This document shows, piece after piece, positions 49,243 through 61,000 of a stretch of DNA of 64,000 nucleotides (position 1 is its first letter; each line of letters starts with the position of its first letter). The DNA comes from Sambucus nigra (Eukaryota; Streptophyta; Magnoliopsida; Dipsacales; Adoxaceae): positions 837,253,573 through 837,317,572 of the forward strand of contig OX422207.1 in the NCBI GenBank assembly GCA_949130495.1, given 5' to 3'. Below the pieces are notes generated by a model. It had not been told where the DNA came from, made no database searches, and saw nothing but the letters and a program-made list of their open reading frames with translations. The position numbers were made by a program, and so were the translations under genes.

Positions 49243-49437
49243 CACAACTTTTATGTTGGCAACATTGCTTGCTTTCTCTGTTTTTGGGGCAAAACTTTTC
49301 AAAAGGTTGCTTTCTAGAAAGCCACGAACTCAACCAACTGGTTTGTTGTTTCCATAGAATGGCTCTAAGTCATCAAAGGTTCTGCCTCGGGCAGACTAAA
49401 ACCATAAAGGAGCATCATACATGCCAGGAGCCGACAT
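49243..49437 (-). pseudogene. Kinesin-13 first exon of the fragment
   Basis: A 65-codon exon between an acceptor-like GGCAG (to 49438) and a donor GTACGT (from 49242). It reads GMYDAPLWF, stop, SARGRTFDDLEPFYGNN, stop, VRGFLESNLLKSF, KTEKASNVANIKVV. This N-terminal linker before the motor, with FDD-E and KASNVA-IKVVV, matches plant KIN-13 (B-type) proteins as I recall them. Two nonsense codons. Confidence 0.82.
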
Positions 49438-49572
49438 CTGCCAATATCAAAAGGGGGAAATACTAGTGAACATAAATTACTAAAATTTATCTTCTGAGCT
49501 CTAGGACTGAAATGGCATAAGTTATCAATTTCAGTGAACGAGAATCAATGTACAGTAGATGATGAGATATTT

Positions 49573-49773
49573 ACTCCCTCCAGCCCCAATCAAGAATCCA
49601 CTATTCCTTTTTAGGTCATTCGAAATTAATAGTCCACTTTCCTTTTTTTTTAGACATAATCAATCACCCAAATTTCCTGATCATGAACATGAGTTGATTA
49701 TAACGATTGATTGAAAATATCCTTAATCTATACAAAAAGAGAATAGGAACTCTTAATTTGGAATGGAGGGAGA
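49573..49773. mobile_element. Stowaway-like MITE
   Basis: About 200 bp with ends CTCCCTCC and GGAGGGAG next to TA on both sides, the terminal signature and TA target of Tc1/mariner Stowaway MITEs. The interior is AT-rich and non-coding. Confidence 0.65.
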
Positions 49774-49854
49774 TACAGAAGAACTAATATTATAGCACAA
49801 TAGCTCATGATCAACTTTCGAAATTCAAATTCAGGCATAAACGACCAAACTCAT

Positions 49855-50254
49855 TGTAACACCCCGTCATTTTAAGGATTTAATATTTAATTATCTATGG
49901 GAGTTATAAAAATATTCAAATTGGCGAAACTTAAAACTATAATTTGGAGAATTTATTTGAGTGGGACGAATTATTCATATTTGGCGACTTTAAGCTAAAT
50001 TGTTCAAATTAATGTGTGTCGCATTTTTTGGCCAAAATTTGAGAATGTTATAAAGTATTTCGGATAACAATTCTGAGTGCGCAGTTGAGTCCGGATGGGT
50101 CGAGATAGTCAGAAAAGAGTGCCCGGGGGTAGTAATTGGATCTCAGGGTATTTTTGGGCATATCCGGGCGCACACGGAGTGGTCGGACTATTTTAATTAG
50201 GCCCAGGTGGCCAAAAACGGGATTTGGAGATTAAACCAAATTGGGGAAAGTGTG
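49855..50254 (+). repeat. GypC LTR, first part
   Basis: Starts TGTAACACCCCGTC and reads to 50254, where the Tat element interrupts it. It continues at 62681 or 62686. Related to 41211-41640. Confidence 0.75.
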
Positions 50255-50806
50255 TGTTGATACCAAAATTAATATGCTGACATGGACGAATAATAAGAAG
50301 ACACGTGTCGATCTACATGGCTCAATAACAACGAGGAAGTCTATTTCCCCCGACCAAGTCATACTCACTCCGAGCAACAAGCGTACTCCGAGGAACCCCA
50401 ACGCACCGAGGAACTCCTGAACGACGAGCAACTAATGCGGTTCGAGCTGCATCTCGGTCACAGCATTGATTGCCAGATAACCAACAGTTCATCTATTCAT
50501 TGAATGCTTATCATTTGACGCACACGCTTAAAGGGCATTAAATGTATTACCCTTTCATATGTATATCATTTAATGTATCACCCTTTCATATGTGAGCCTC
50601 AGGGCTATAAATACATTGTATCGTCCTCATTTAAAGGGACCGAAATTTCTTGATAGACCTTGTAATCGAGAATTCCCAAAACACTCAGCAATAACATAAC
50701 AGTGGACGTAGGTCATTCTTATAAGGCTGAACCACTTTAAAATCCTTTGTCTCATTTATTTATCTGTGATTGAATAATTAGAGTGATCTAATTTTTTACA
50801 GCAACA
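50255..50806 (+). repeat. Tat 5' LTR
   Basis: 552 bp, with a TATAAATA box at 50606-50613. 98.6% identical by eye to 62129-62680. Confidence 0.93.
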
Positions 50807-50809
50807 GAT

Positions 50810-50827
50810 TGGCGCCGTCTGTGGGAA
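50810..50827 (+). other. Tat primer binding site
   Basis: TGGCGCCGTCTGTGGGAA starts three bases after the LTR. The first nine bases fit the 3' end of tRNA-Asp, and the rest is the form usual in Tat elements. Confidence 0.75.
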
Positions 50828-50870
50828 ACGACTGTCGTTATCGTTTTTCACCAAAAATCATTCATCATCA

Positions 50871-52450
50871 ATGGCAGATAATCCAGAATCTAGCAATCGA
50901 AACGCTGGAAATGCTGGAAATCTTCCAAATCCTTCTGCACCTCCAGATCTGGCTGGAATCATGACGAATTTGGCTCAAGAACAAACCGCCATGCAGGAAA
51001 CCATGCGACAACTCATACAAACCCTTCACGGCGTTGCACCTGCACGTTCAGGACAGCGAAGTGGTCATAGGCAAACCTATTCACCTTCTTCACGATCCAG
51101 GCGTACAGAGACGTATCGTAATGAGGAATCTGATGATTTCTCTTATCAACTTGGGCAAACTTCATCAATACGGGCTACGGATACAGAGCAACGTGTTACT
51201 CTCTCTCCAGAGAGGACCAGTGCCTTGGAAAGATTGAGCAGGGTATCTCCTTTCAGTCGATTAGGCCCTAGGAGAAATAGGAGTCCACCTAAAGCCATTT
51301 TGAGGAGTTTTCGACAACCATCAGATCTAAGAGAGGGATCAGCACAATCACGACCAGTTATTCGTCGAGATAGATCTCAGGAAGCTATGTTAGAACAATC
51401 AATTGCTCGGATTAATAGGCCCGAAGAAGGAAAAGATGCATGGAAAGGTTCTATTCAGCGGTTGGAGGATAGATTGGGAGAAATGGCTAAGGCGAAAAAT
51501 CCCCTACAACGAACTTTTGTTCAAGGGACACCTTTTGTACAGGCCATTCTGGATTTCCCCACACCGTTGAAATTTAAATAACCCGTGGTGACTCCCAAAT
51601 ATGATGGGAAGACAGATCATGTTCTTCACATAGAACAATATCAAGCTGCTGTCGACATCTATGCCGTCCCTGACGAGATGAGATGCAGAGCATTCTCGGG
51701 AACTCTTACTGGATCTGCCCAGATATGGTACAACAATCTTTCTCGGGGTAAGATTTCAACTTTCTTTCAGTTGGCCGAGTTGTTCATTGGCAATTTCTAT
51801 TTTGGAGCAAAGCCAGTAAAACGAGTAGCACACTTGCTAAGTGTTAGACAAAAATCTGGTGAGAGTATTAGAGATTACATAACTCGTTTCAATAACGAGA
51901 AGATGGAAGTCATAGATTATGAAGAAAAGACAGCAATCACCGCCTTGATGAGTGGGTTGTTGCCTAACAAGTTGTATTACACTTTGGCCAAAGATCCACC
52001 TACAACTATGTCAGAGTTGATGGCAAAAGCGGCCAAAATCATGAACACCGAGGAGGCTATGGCTGCGAAGAAGAATATGGATAAAGAAACCAAGGTGGAA
52101 GTCGACAAATCTAAGAAGAAAGAGCATAAGGGCAATGGCAATGACAAGCACTCCAAGAATAATAGGACGTCATGGGAAGTCCTGAAGAAATTCGATAATT
52201 ATACTCCTTTGAAAATGGGTATTAATCATGTCTTGGAAGAAATCAAGAATAACGAGGAAATAAAGTAGCCAAAGAAACTGAGGTCAGACCCTGATACGAG
52301 GAATAGGGAGAAATATTGCGAGTTCCATAAGGATCATGGCCATATGACCAAATATTGCATAGCTCTTCAGAACGAGATTGAAACACTCATCCGAAGAGGA
52401 AAGCTAGCAAAGTATGTTGATCGGGGAGGTGAAAGAAGAAATAATGACCG
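50871..52450 (+). pseudogene. gag: Tat gag, two stops
   Basis: From ATG 50871 one frame runs through stops TAA at 51582-51584 and TAG at 52266-52268. Residues 1-236 form an S/R-rich N-terminal arm. The capsid domain follows (YDGKTDHVLHIEQYQ, IWYNNLSRGKIS, SGESIRDYITRFNNE). A nucleocapsid motif CEFHKDHGHMTKYC lies at about 52317-52360. The frame continues into pol without a gap, as in single-ORF Tat elements. Confidence 0.85.
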
Positions 52451-55400
52451 AACTAGAGAGAGATCTAGATCTCCTCGTCGAGCAGAGGAGAAGAAGAAGA
52501 GGGATCATGAAGATGATACAGAGGAAGACCCCGATCTTCCCAATAAGCCAAGGCAGCCAGAACGAGAGGTATTTTCAATACTTTTTGGGTCATTTGATTG
52601 TAATGTCATTACAGGAGGAGATGCAGGAGGAGGAGACCTTACTGCAGAAAGGAAAGCTTACCTCGGAGAAGCTCAGGCTTGCTCGGACATTCAGCGAATA
52701 AATTTGGCTGAGGATGATCGCCCGAGGAAGGTAAACAAAGAAAAGATAGTCATTGGTTTTTCAAAAAATGACCTTGCAGGTGTTCTTTACCCTCACGACG
52801 ACCCTTTGGTGATCAAAATGAGGATGAAAGAAGTAATGATTTCAAGGGTTTTGGTAGATAATGGTAGTTCAGCGGATATCATGTACTACTCATGCTTTGA
52901 CAGTTTGAATTTAAAATTATCTCAATTGAAGCCTTATCACAGACCCTTTCTGGGTTTTGCTGGTGAGAAAGTTTTTCCACTTGGGACGATCAAGTTGGAT
53001 ATATTCATTGGAACTTGGCCTGCTTGTCGAACAGAAAGAATACGCTTCTTTGTGATGGATAAGAACGTGCAGTCAGCTTACAACATCATCATGGGAAGAG
53101 TTGGTTTGAAGAAGTTCGAAGCAGTTCCATCTACAGTACATCAATGCTTAAAATTCCCAACAAATTTTGGAGTAGGAGTTGTGAAAGGTGATCAAAAAGT
53201 AGCTCGGGAATGCTATTATTCGTCTGCCGAGCAAGAAGAGTTTGAAGAGTCAAGGAAAAAGACTATTACCTACCAAGTGGAGGAAGGTACAGAAATTGAA
53301 ACACTTGATCCCAGAGATGAATCCCAACTTGTAAAAGGACAGGTGGTAGAATCTACAGAAAATATTATTCTGGACGACGAGCACCCTGAACGAATAACCC
53401 AGATAGGTTCGACGTTGTATGCTTCAATAAAACAGGAGTTGATAACCTTCTTGAGAAACAGGAAGAAAACTTTTGCGTGGAGTCATGAAGACATGCCAGG
53501 AATAGATCCAAACTTCTTATGTCATGAGCTCAATGTGAATAAGGAAGTCAAGCCAGTAAAGCAGAGAAGAAGAGTATTTAATCCCGAGAAGAATCAAGCC
53601 ATACAAGAGGAGGTCGACAAGCTCCAGAAAGCCCAATTCATTGAATATGTGAAATATCCAGATTGGTTAGCAATTGTGGTGATGGTAAAGAAGAAAAACA
53701 ATAAATGGAGAATGTGTGTTGATTTCACCGATCTCAACAAGGCATACCCAAAGGATCACTTTCTATTGCCCAGAATTGATCAACTAGTGGATGCTACCTC
53801 GGGACACGAGCTGCTCAGCTTCATGGACGCTTACTTTGGCTACAACCAGATCAAAATGAAACCTGAAGACTGGGAAAGTACTTCTTTTATCACCCCTAGA
53901 GGAACTTATTGTTATAATGTTATGCCTTTTCGTCTTAAAAATGCAGGTGCGATATACCAGCGGCTGATGAACAAGGTTTTTGCCGAACAAATCAGTTGCA
54001 ATATGGAAGTCTATGTCGACGATATGCTGACAAAGAGCAAGAAAGCTGCTGATCATCTAGTTGACTTAAGTCAGACCTTTGATCAACTGGATAAATACCA
54101 AATGAAGCTCAACCCGACGAAGTGCACGTTTGGAGTACGTGAAGGAATGTTCCTCGGATACATCGTCAACCAGCGAGGTATTGAGGCTAATCCAGAAAAG
54201 ATCAAAGCTCTTTTAGGGCTGCGATCTCCAATGACGAAGAAAGAACTGCAGAGTCTTACAGGACGAATTGCAGCGCTCAACAGATTTGTATCTCGAGCAA
54301 ATGACAGATGCCTTCCATTCTTCAAAACACTTCGAAAAACTTTCGAGTGGAATGATGAATGTGAGAAAGCCTTTCAAGACTTGAAGAAATATTTGGGAGC
54401 GCCTCCATTGTTGTCCAGGCCAGTAATGGGAGAAAAACTGTACTTATACCTGGCAGTATCAGAGAATGCAGTCAGATCGGCATTGATCAGATTGGAGAAT
54501 GGAATCCAGAAAAAATTTTATTACACAAGTAAAGCTTTCCGAGGTGCAGAGGTTAGGTACCCAAAGTTGGAAAATTGGCATTGGCATTAATTGAAGCAAG
54601 TAGAAGAATAAGGCCATATTTCCAGGCCCATACCATCGTCGTGTATACCGACATGCCATTAAGATAAGCCCTTCATAAGCTAGAAAAATCAGGGAGACTG
54701 ATGTATTGGGCAATAGAGCTCGAAGAATATGATATTGTGTATGAACTCAGATCATCCTTAAAAGGGCAGGCTGTAGCAGACTTTATAGCAGAGTTTACAT
54801 ATCCTGATACCTCTGAGGAACAAAAGTTGCTCGCTAACCAACCTGTGGATGTTACAGGATCAACAGACATAAGTCCAGACCAACTCCGGTTGGTAAAAGG
54901 GCTTGTGGATGTAGAAAGATCATCAAATTCAAACCCAGACCAACCACGGTTGGTAAAAGGGCGAGAAGAGATGGTCGACAAGGAGCGAAAAATATCAGGG
55001 GAGGATGGAACAAAGCAGCAAATATTTCACCGAGGAACGCTGTCAGATAAGAATTTTGAAGATGAGCTACCTACGTGGAGATTGTATGTAGATGGGTCAT
55101 CTTGTACAACAGGTTATGGAGCCGGGATTGTTTTGAACACCCCAGACGAGATTGACATGGAATATGCTCTGCGATTCCAATTCAAAGCCTCCAATAATGA
55201 GGCTGAGTATGAGGCTATGATAGCAGGTCTTAATTTAGCAAAGATTATGGAAGCACAACAAGTGATGGTATTCAATGATTCTCAATTAATTGTGAATCAG
55301 ATGATGGGAATATATGCAGTTAAAGGAGAATTAATGGTTAAGTATCATGGCAAGGTGATGGAGTTGTTGGCAGAATTTGATGCCATTCAATTAATCAGAA

Positions 55401-56791
55401 TACCGAGAATGGAAAATGCATGAGCAGACGCACTGGCCCGACTAGCATCAGCTACTCATAGCGAACTGCGAAGAACGATACCAATTAAAGTATTAGAAAG
55501 TAGGATCATAGATGAAGACCTAACAATGAATATTATTACCTTTGATTTAGGACCATCTTGGATGGATTCTATCAGGGCATACATTGAGGAAGGAGAATTA
55601 CCGGAGGATAAGCTCGCTGCCAAGAAATTGAAGTATAAAGTTGCTCGGTATGTACTAACTAATGGTATTTTGTATAGACGAGGAATTATGGTAGGATTGC
55701 AGAGATGTGTACATCCCTCCGAGGTAAAAGAATTAATCGAAGAAATTCATGAAGGGTCTTGTGGAGCTCATGTAGCAGGTCGGACACTTTTGCAAAGGGT
55801 AATGACGCAGGGATACTACTGGCCGACGATGAGGGCTGATTGTATAGCCTATGCCAAGAAATGTGACAAGTGCCAACGCTTTTCCTCCATCAAAAGAACT
55901 CCACGAGCATTGTTGACACCTATAACTTCCCCTTGGCTATTTGCCATGTGGGGAATTGATTTCGTTGGACCATTGCCGACAACCAGAGGAAGGTTCAAGT
56001 ACCTCGTCGTTGCAGTGGATTATTTTACTAAGTGGGTAGAAGCTGAACCACTTATTGATATGACATACGAGAAGGTGTACCAGTTCATTTGGAAGAACAT
56101 AATATGTCGATATGGTCTCCTTCATGCCTTCATCACAGACCATGGAACACAATTTGATAACGAGGAGTTTGCTGCCTATTGTCATCAGTCAAATATTTTG
56201 AAGGTTCATTTAGCGCCAGGCCATCCTCAGAGCAATGGACAAACTGAAGTGACGAACAAAACACTACTAAATGGTTTGAAGAAGAGGCTAAGTGAGGCTA
56301 AAGCTAATTGGATTAATGAGCTACAGTCAGTATTGTGGGCCTACCGAACAACTCCTCGAGCTGCAACTGGAGAATCACCATATATGCTGGCATTTGGAAG
56401 TGAGGCAGTAATACCTGCCGAGTTGGGTCTTCCAACACACAAAGTGATGAATTTCAATTCCCCAATCAGCGACTTAATGAGAAGATTGGATTTGGATATG
56501 CTCGAGGAGGTTAGAGAAGAGGCATCTATTAGGAATGCTGCTTACCAACAACGAACAGCTTTGTTCTATAACAAAAGGGTGAAGAAATGCGATTTTAAAG
56601 AAGGAGATTACGTGCTAAAGAAGGTCATTCAGAAGCACAATAAGTTGGAAGCAAACTGGTATGGACCTTACCGAGTTACAGAAGTTGTTCGACCAGGAAC
56701 TTACCGTATAGCAACTCTAGAAGGAGAGGAATTTAAGAATGCATGGAATTCTGAACATCTACGTAAGTATTATCAGTCATGTAAAATGTAA
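52451..56791 (+). pseudogene. pol: Tat pol: protease, RT, RNase H, integrase
   Basis: Protease DNGSSAD starts at 52857. RT holds WRMCVDFTDLNKAYPKD and an intact YVDD (54012-54023). A lost A in an A-run near 54572 shifts the frame, followed by TAA at 54665-54667. The linker 54840-54975 repeats PDQ-RLVKG. RNase H (YVDGSS, NNEAEYEA, NDSQL) spans about 55075-55440 with TGA at 55421-55423; a second, archaeal-type RNase H is known in Tat elements. Integrase, 55526-56791, keeps the H-H-C-C zinc region and D, D, E core residues (GIDFVGP, TDHGTQF, QSNGQTEV). One RT residue is unusual: arginine in MPFRLKNAG. Confidence 0.9.
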
Positions 56792-58011
56792 AGCAGTTCC
56801 ATCAATACGAATAAAACGATGATGTTTTGCCATTTTTCTTTCTTTTGTTGAAAGTTTTTTGGGGAATACTAGTGTGCAACACTACGTTGTTCAGCAATAA
56901 AAGCAACACTGATAGTTTAGGAGGCGTACACTAGCGTGATCAACTCCAGTTGGTAAAAGATCTAGTGGACATGATAGTTCAAACCCACGACCAACTCCGG
57001 TTGGTAAAAGGGCGAGAACAAACTATACTCCTTTGGTTAGGAGGCGTACACTAGCGTGATCAACTCCGATTGGTAAAAGAGCTAGTGGACATGATAGTTC
57101 AAACCCACGACCAACTCCGGTTGGTAAAAGGGAGAGAACAAACTATACTCCTTTGGTTAGGAGGCGTACACTAGCGTGCTCAACTCCGATTGGTAAAAGA
57201 GCTAGTGGACATGATAGTTCAAACCCATGACCAACTCCGGTTGGTAAAAGGGCGAGAACAAACTATACTCCTTTGGTTAGGAGGCGTACACTAGCGTGAT
57301 CAACTCCGGTTGGTAAAAGAGCTAGTGGACATGATAGTTCAAACCCACGACCAAATCCGATTGGTAAAAGGGCGAGAACCAACTATACTCATTTGGTTAG
57401 GAGGCATACACTAGCGTGATCAACTCTGGTTGGTAAAAGAGCGAGTGGAAAATGCTAATCTCGGTTGGTTAGTAAACAAAATATGCTCTCAAATGCCAAC
57501 TTATGTTGGTCGAGAGGTAAGATTATTACAAAAAATATAAAAGTTCCTCGAAGAACAAAATATTCCAAACTGAACCAAGTATGGTTGGTCGGGGGTAAGA
57601 ACCCACTAATTGTAGTTGGTCGACGAGGAAAATTTATCGACCTTGGTTGGTCGGACACATTTATTGAAAAAGATAAAAATTTACCAACTATGGTTAGTCG
57701 GGGATAAATTATCAATAACTATAATTGGTCGACAAGCATAATTTAACAACCTTGGTTGGTTGGAAAAATTTTATACTCATTACTTTATTATTAAGTGATC
57801 GAGCAACATTTCTGATACTTGTAACTTTTTTACTAAGTTGGTTGATGAACCACACAATATTATATGAAACATAAATATACGGTGTTTGACAAGCACAAGA
57901 CAATAGCAATATAGATTTGCAAACAAAAAGGAAAATCTTTCATTCAAAATAAATTACAAGTTACATTGACAATTATATGGATATGTATACTAACGGTTAC
58001 ATCAAAAATTC
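56792..58011. repeat. Tat 3' spacer with a 120-bp tandem array and degenerate repeats
   Basis: GGAGGCGTACACTAGCGTG recurs at 56920, 57040, 57160, 57280 and 57400, so the period is exactly 120 and there are about 4.4 units. Each unit holds two copies of ACTCCGGTTGGTAAAAG, a self-complementary CCAAC...GTTGG. From 57460 to about 57780 a looser series of TTGGTTGGTCG-like motifs continues. Variable 3' regions of Tat elements are a known source of satellites. Confidence 0.92.
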
Positions 58012-61000
58012 CTATTCTATTGGTTTTTTCCCTTCAGCTTTCGATATAGGTTCCTCGCCAGTAGGTGGATCATTTAAAGACTGAGGAGAGTTAATGAAAT
58101 TCAGATCCTTCAACATTCTAACATTCATCACAGAAGGACGGTCTAAAAGATGCTCGGGGCGAGAAACCTCAAACTGGGAATGTAAACTATAGTCACCGAG
58201 GTACTTAGCAATTAAGCTACGAGGAATGGCGCGAGCTGGGATCCATTCCATGTCCAAATTGAACGGTGGCACAGGTAAGTCAAGTACCCCAGGATCATAA
58301 TAGTCCCATAGGTAGTGTCCTTGTTCGATCTTCAGCACGCATAAGGCATTCAGCCAACCTTGCTTGTACCCTTCATTATTGGCATTTTCAAGGCGAGCAT
58401 CCAGGTGACAAAGGGCCTCGTTGTATCCAGCCATCCAAAATTCTCTGGGCTGTTTATGGAATTGAAATGTTAACCTCTCAAGCTTCTCATTAAGATTCTG
58501 GATGAAAAGTTTATTAGTTTCCAACTCTGATTCTTTCATAGAGATTTGTAGTTCCAATTCTCTAACTTTCTTGGACAGTTCAGACAAAGCTCGATCTTTT
58601 GCATTCAATTGGAACGCTTGAGTTTCCAATGTTGACTGAGTACGAGCTTCTTCAACAAAACGACGAAGAGTTCTTGATCGACCCCGAGCAGGTGGGGTAC
58701 TTTGTTCCTCGACAACATCCTGAACAACTCTTCCTCGTCCACGAGAACCTCTTCCTCGTCCCCGAATAGCAGTAGAAGTACCAAACATTCTCAGGATGTC
58801 CAACTCTTGCCTTAATTTGGCATTTTCAACCTCTAGAAATGAAAATCCCTCGTCAGTCACTGGGATTACAGTTGTTGAAGAAGATGCTGCAGACTTGTAC
58901 TGTGCTAGCTCTTTCTACAAATTGTTATTCTCTTGTTCTAGCAGCTCGACAATCTGTCTGCATGATTCAACTTCACACTTTAGGGTTCTCTCTCTGACAT
59001 CGTACCCATCCAGGAGTTTGTCGTAGCCCTTCTCGGCAGAAAGCTGCTGATACCTCTTCTCATACCCTTCATGTAACAGGGCAGTTGATTCCTTATACTG
59101 ATTCTGAAGGTCTTCTAAGGTACATTGAAGATCCTCGATCATTTCGTAGTAGGCCACGTTATTGGCCATAGCTCGGTCAAGTAAACCCTTCAGGTATTGA
59201 TAAGCTTCAACCGCTTACTCAGAAGCATCATGACCAAGGATATCAGCAACTTCTGATGCACTCAGTTCTGTGTGACCAGCCTTATAATATTCATGACATT
59301 GCTGCATCAGCTTTGTGTCATTAGCAGACAGCAGATCCATCCTGGCCAGAAACTAACAGAGAAGGAAAAAGTAATCATCAAAAAGAAAATCAAGATAGAT
59401 TATAGAAGAGAAAAGAGACAGTTATATGGAAGAAAAGAACTCGAATTTTATTAGATCATAATGCAGAGTTACAAAGATCTTGATTACACTTGAAAAAGAA
59501 GAAAAATAAAAAGAGAATACCGAACAACGTCACACCTTTTCCTTATCTCCCAAGACTTTCTCGGGAGGCTGGGACGAGGAGCTTGGTTGCTCGGTGGGAA
59601 CAATGGTCTGATTGGCAGAAGTTGAGACTTGTTCAGGAGGAGCAGGCAAAGATGAAATCTCCTCGGTGACTGTTTGCTTGGGTTATAGAGCAAGGAATTG
59701 ATCACCCACTGTCATTGAAGACTCCTTAGATGCAGCTTCGTCTTCATCCTCATCTTCAATTACAAGAGGAGGGCCAGGAAGATGTTGTTAAAATAGCTCA
59801 GAGTCCTCGCTCACCTTCAATTCTTGCAAGGCAGCAACCCAACCATCCCGGAAGTATTTCAAACTCCCATACTTCACCTGGGTCATCATTGCTGCTACCC
59901 CCCTATCACATCCTTTGTCCCAACCAGTTCGAAATGATTTCCTCACAACCACTTTTCTTTTCACTTTCTCCGAGGAGAGCTTCTTGAACAGAAGATCCTC
60001 GGTGGCTTTCAACTTGGCCTCCACCTCCTCCTTCTGGCGATTTACTTCTCGCAGAAGGGTTAGCTCTTCCTCAGCCGATTTTAATTTATTTTCAAGCTCC
60101 CCAAAGTTTGTGAGCTTCTCGGCATACTTTTTATTCTCTCTCTCCAAGTCTTTCACTTTGTTTCCCAACTGCACCTTCTCGACCTCGGCTGCAGTCAATT
60201 TTTTCTCCCAATCAACCTTATCCTCGTCATACTTTTGACGGGATTCATTCAAAGATTTTTTTAAACCCAACAAAGCATCTTCTACTCCAGAAGAGGAGCT
60301 AGAAGCCTTGATCGCTTCATCTTTCTTCACTATGGTGTTAAAGACATTCACCAGCTGAAAAAGTAAGTAATGATAAGTCAGTGCCGAGGTACTTGTATTG
60401 ATGGAATGAAAGAAAAATTCAGGAGAAGAGAAACTTACTGAAGCAATGTGATGAGTAGCTAAGGATGTCAGCATATCCCTAGACATGTTTTCTTCGATTC
60501 CTTGGACTTCAGGAATAGTCCAAGTCTTTACCGAGCTCATTGCAGAACTCGAAGGAATAATAGTTGGAACTCCAGCTCCACTACCTGGGAGCTGGGGAAT
60601 GGCTTCAGAAAAACTGACCGCGGAGGATTTCTTCAGTCTCCTCGGTGTCTTTTCAGCAACTTCAACCAAAGAAGAACTTTTGGTTGGAGATATGGTGATT
60701 ACTTCCACAGGTGTATCCTTCTGCACAGGAGCCACTGGGGGCTTCTCGGCAGCCTTCTGAGGAGCAACAGAAGGGGAAGCATCCACTTTCTTTATCCCCT
60801 TTGGGACATCAGCCTTGTTTCTTTTTCCATCACCAGCAGAGGAAGTCTCCTCGAAGATAGCAGGAACTCTTCTTTTGCCCATATTCTGACTCAGAGGAAT
60901 GTGAGAATCTGGTGAAGAATCTTCAGAAGCTGGCAATGGTCCACTAATGCTAACCACAGGACGAGCAGTAAAGGAGGATGTATAGCTCCTATACTGCAGC

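Noticed and set aside
48820..49437. A functional kinesin-13 gene
   Set aside because: Two nonsense codons lie in the first exon, and no P-loop or other motor exons are found on either side.
56920..57450. Regular 120-bp repeats as a CRISPR array
   Set aside because: This is a plant retrotransposon. The units are whole-length tandem repeats without unique spacers, and no cas genes exist here.
59353..59535. Two separate antisense genes divided at this gap
   Set aside because: The gap has splice-site sequence at both ends and joining keeps the frame, so one spliced gene is the simpler reading, though transcript data are lacking.
58796..60915. Plus-strand frames opposite the antisense gene (for example 60485-60760)
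   Set aside because: They are shadows of the minus-strand coding exons, with low-complexity composition and no domain.
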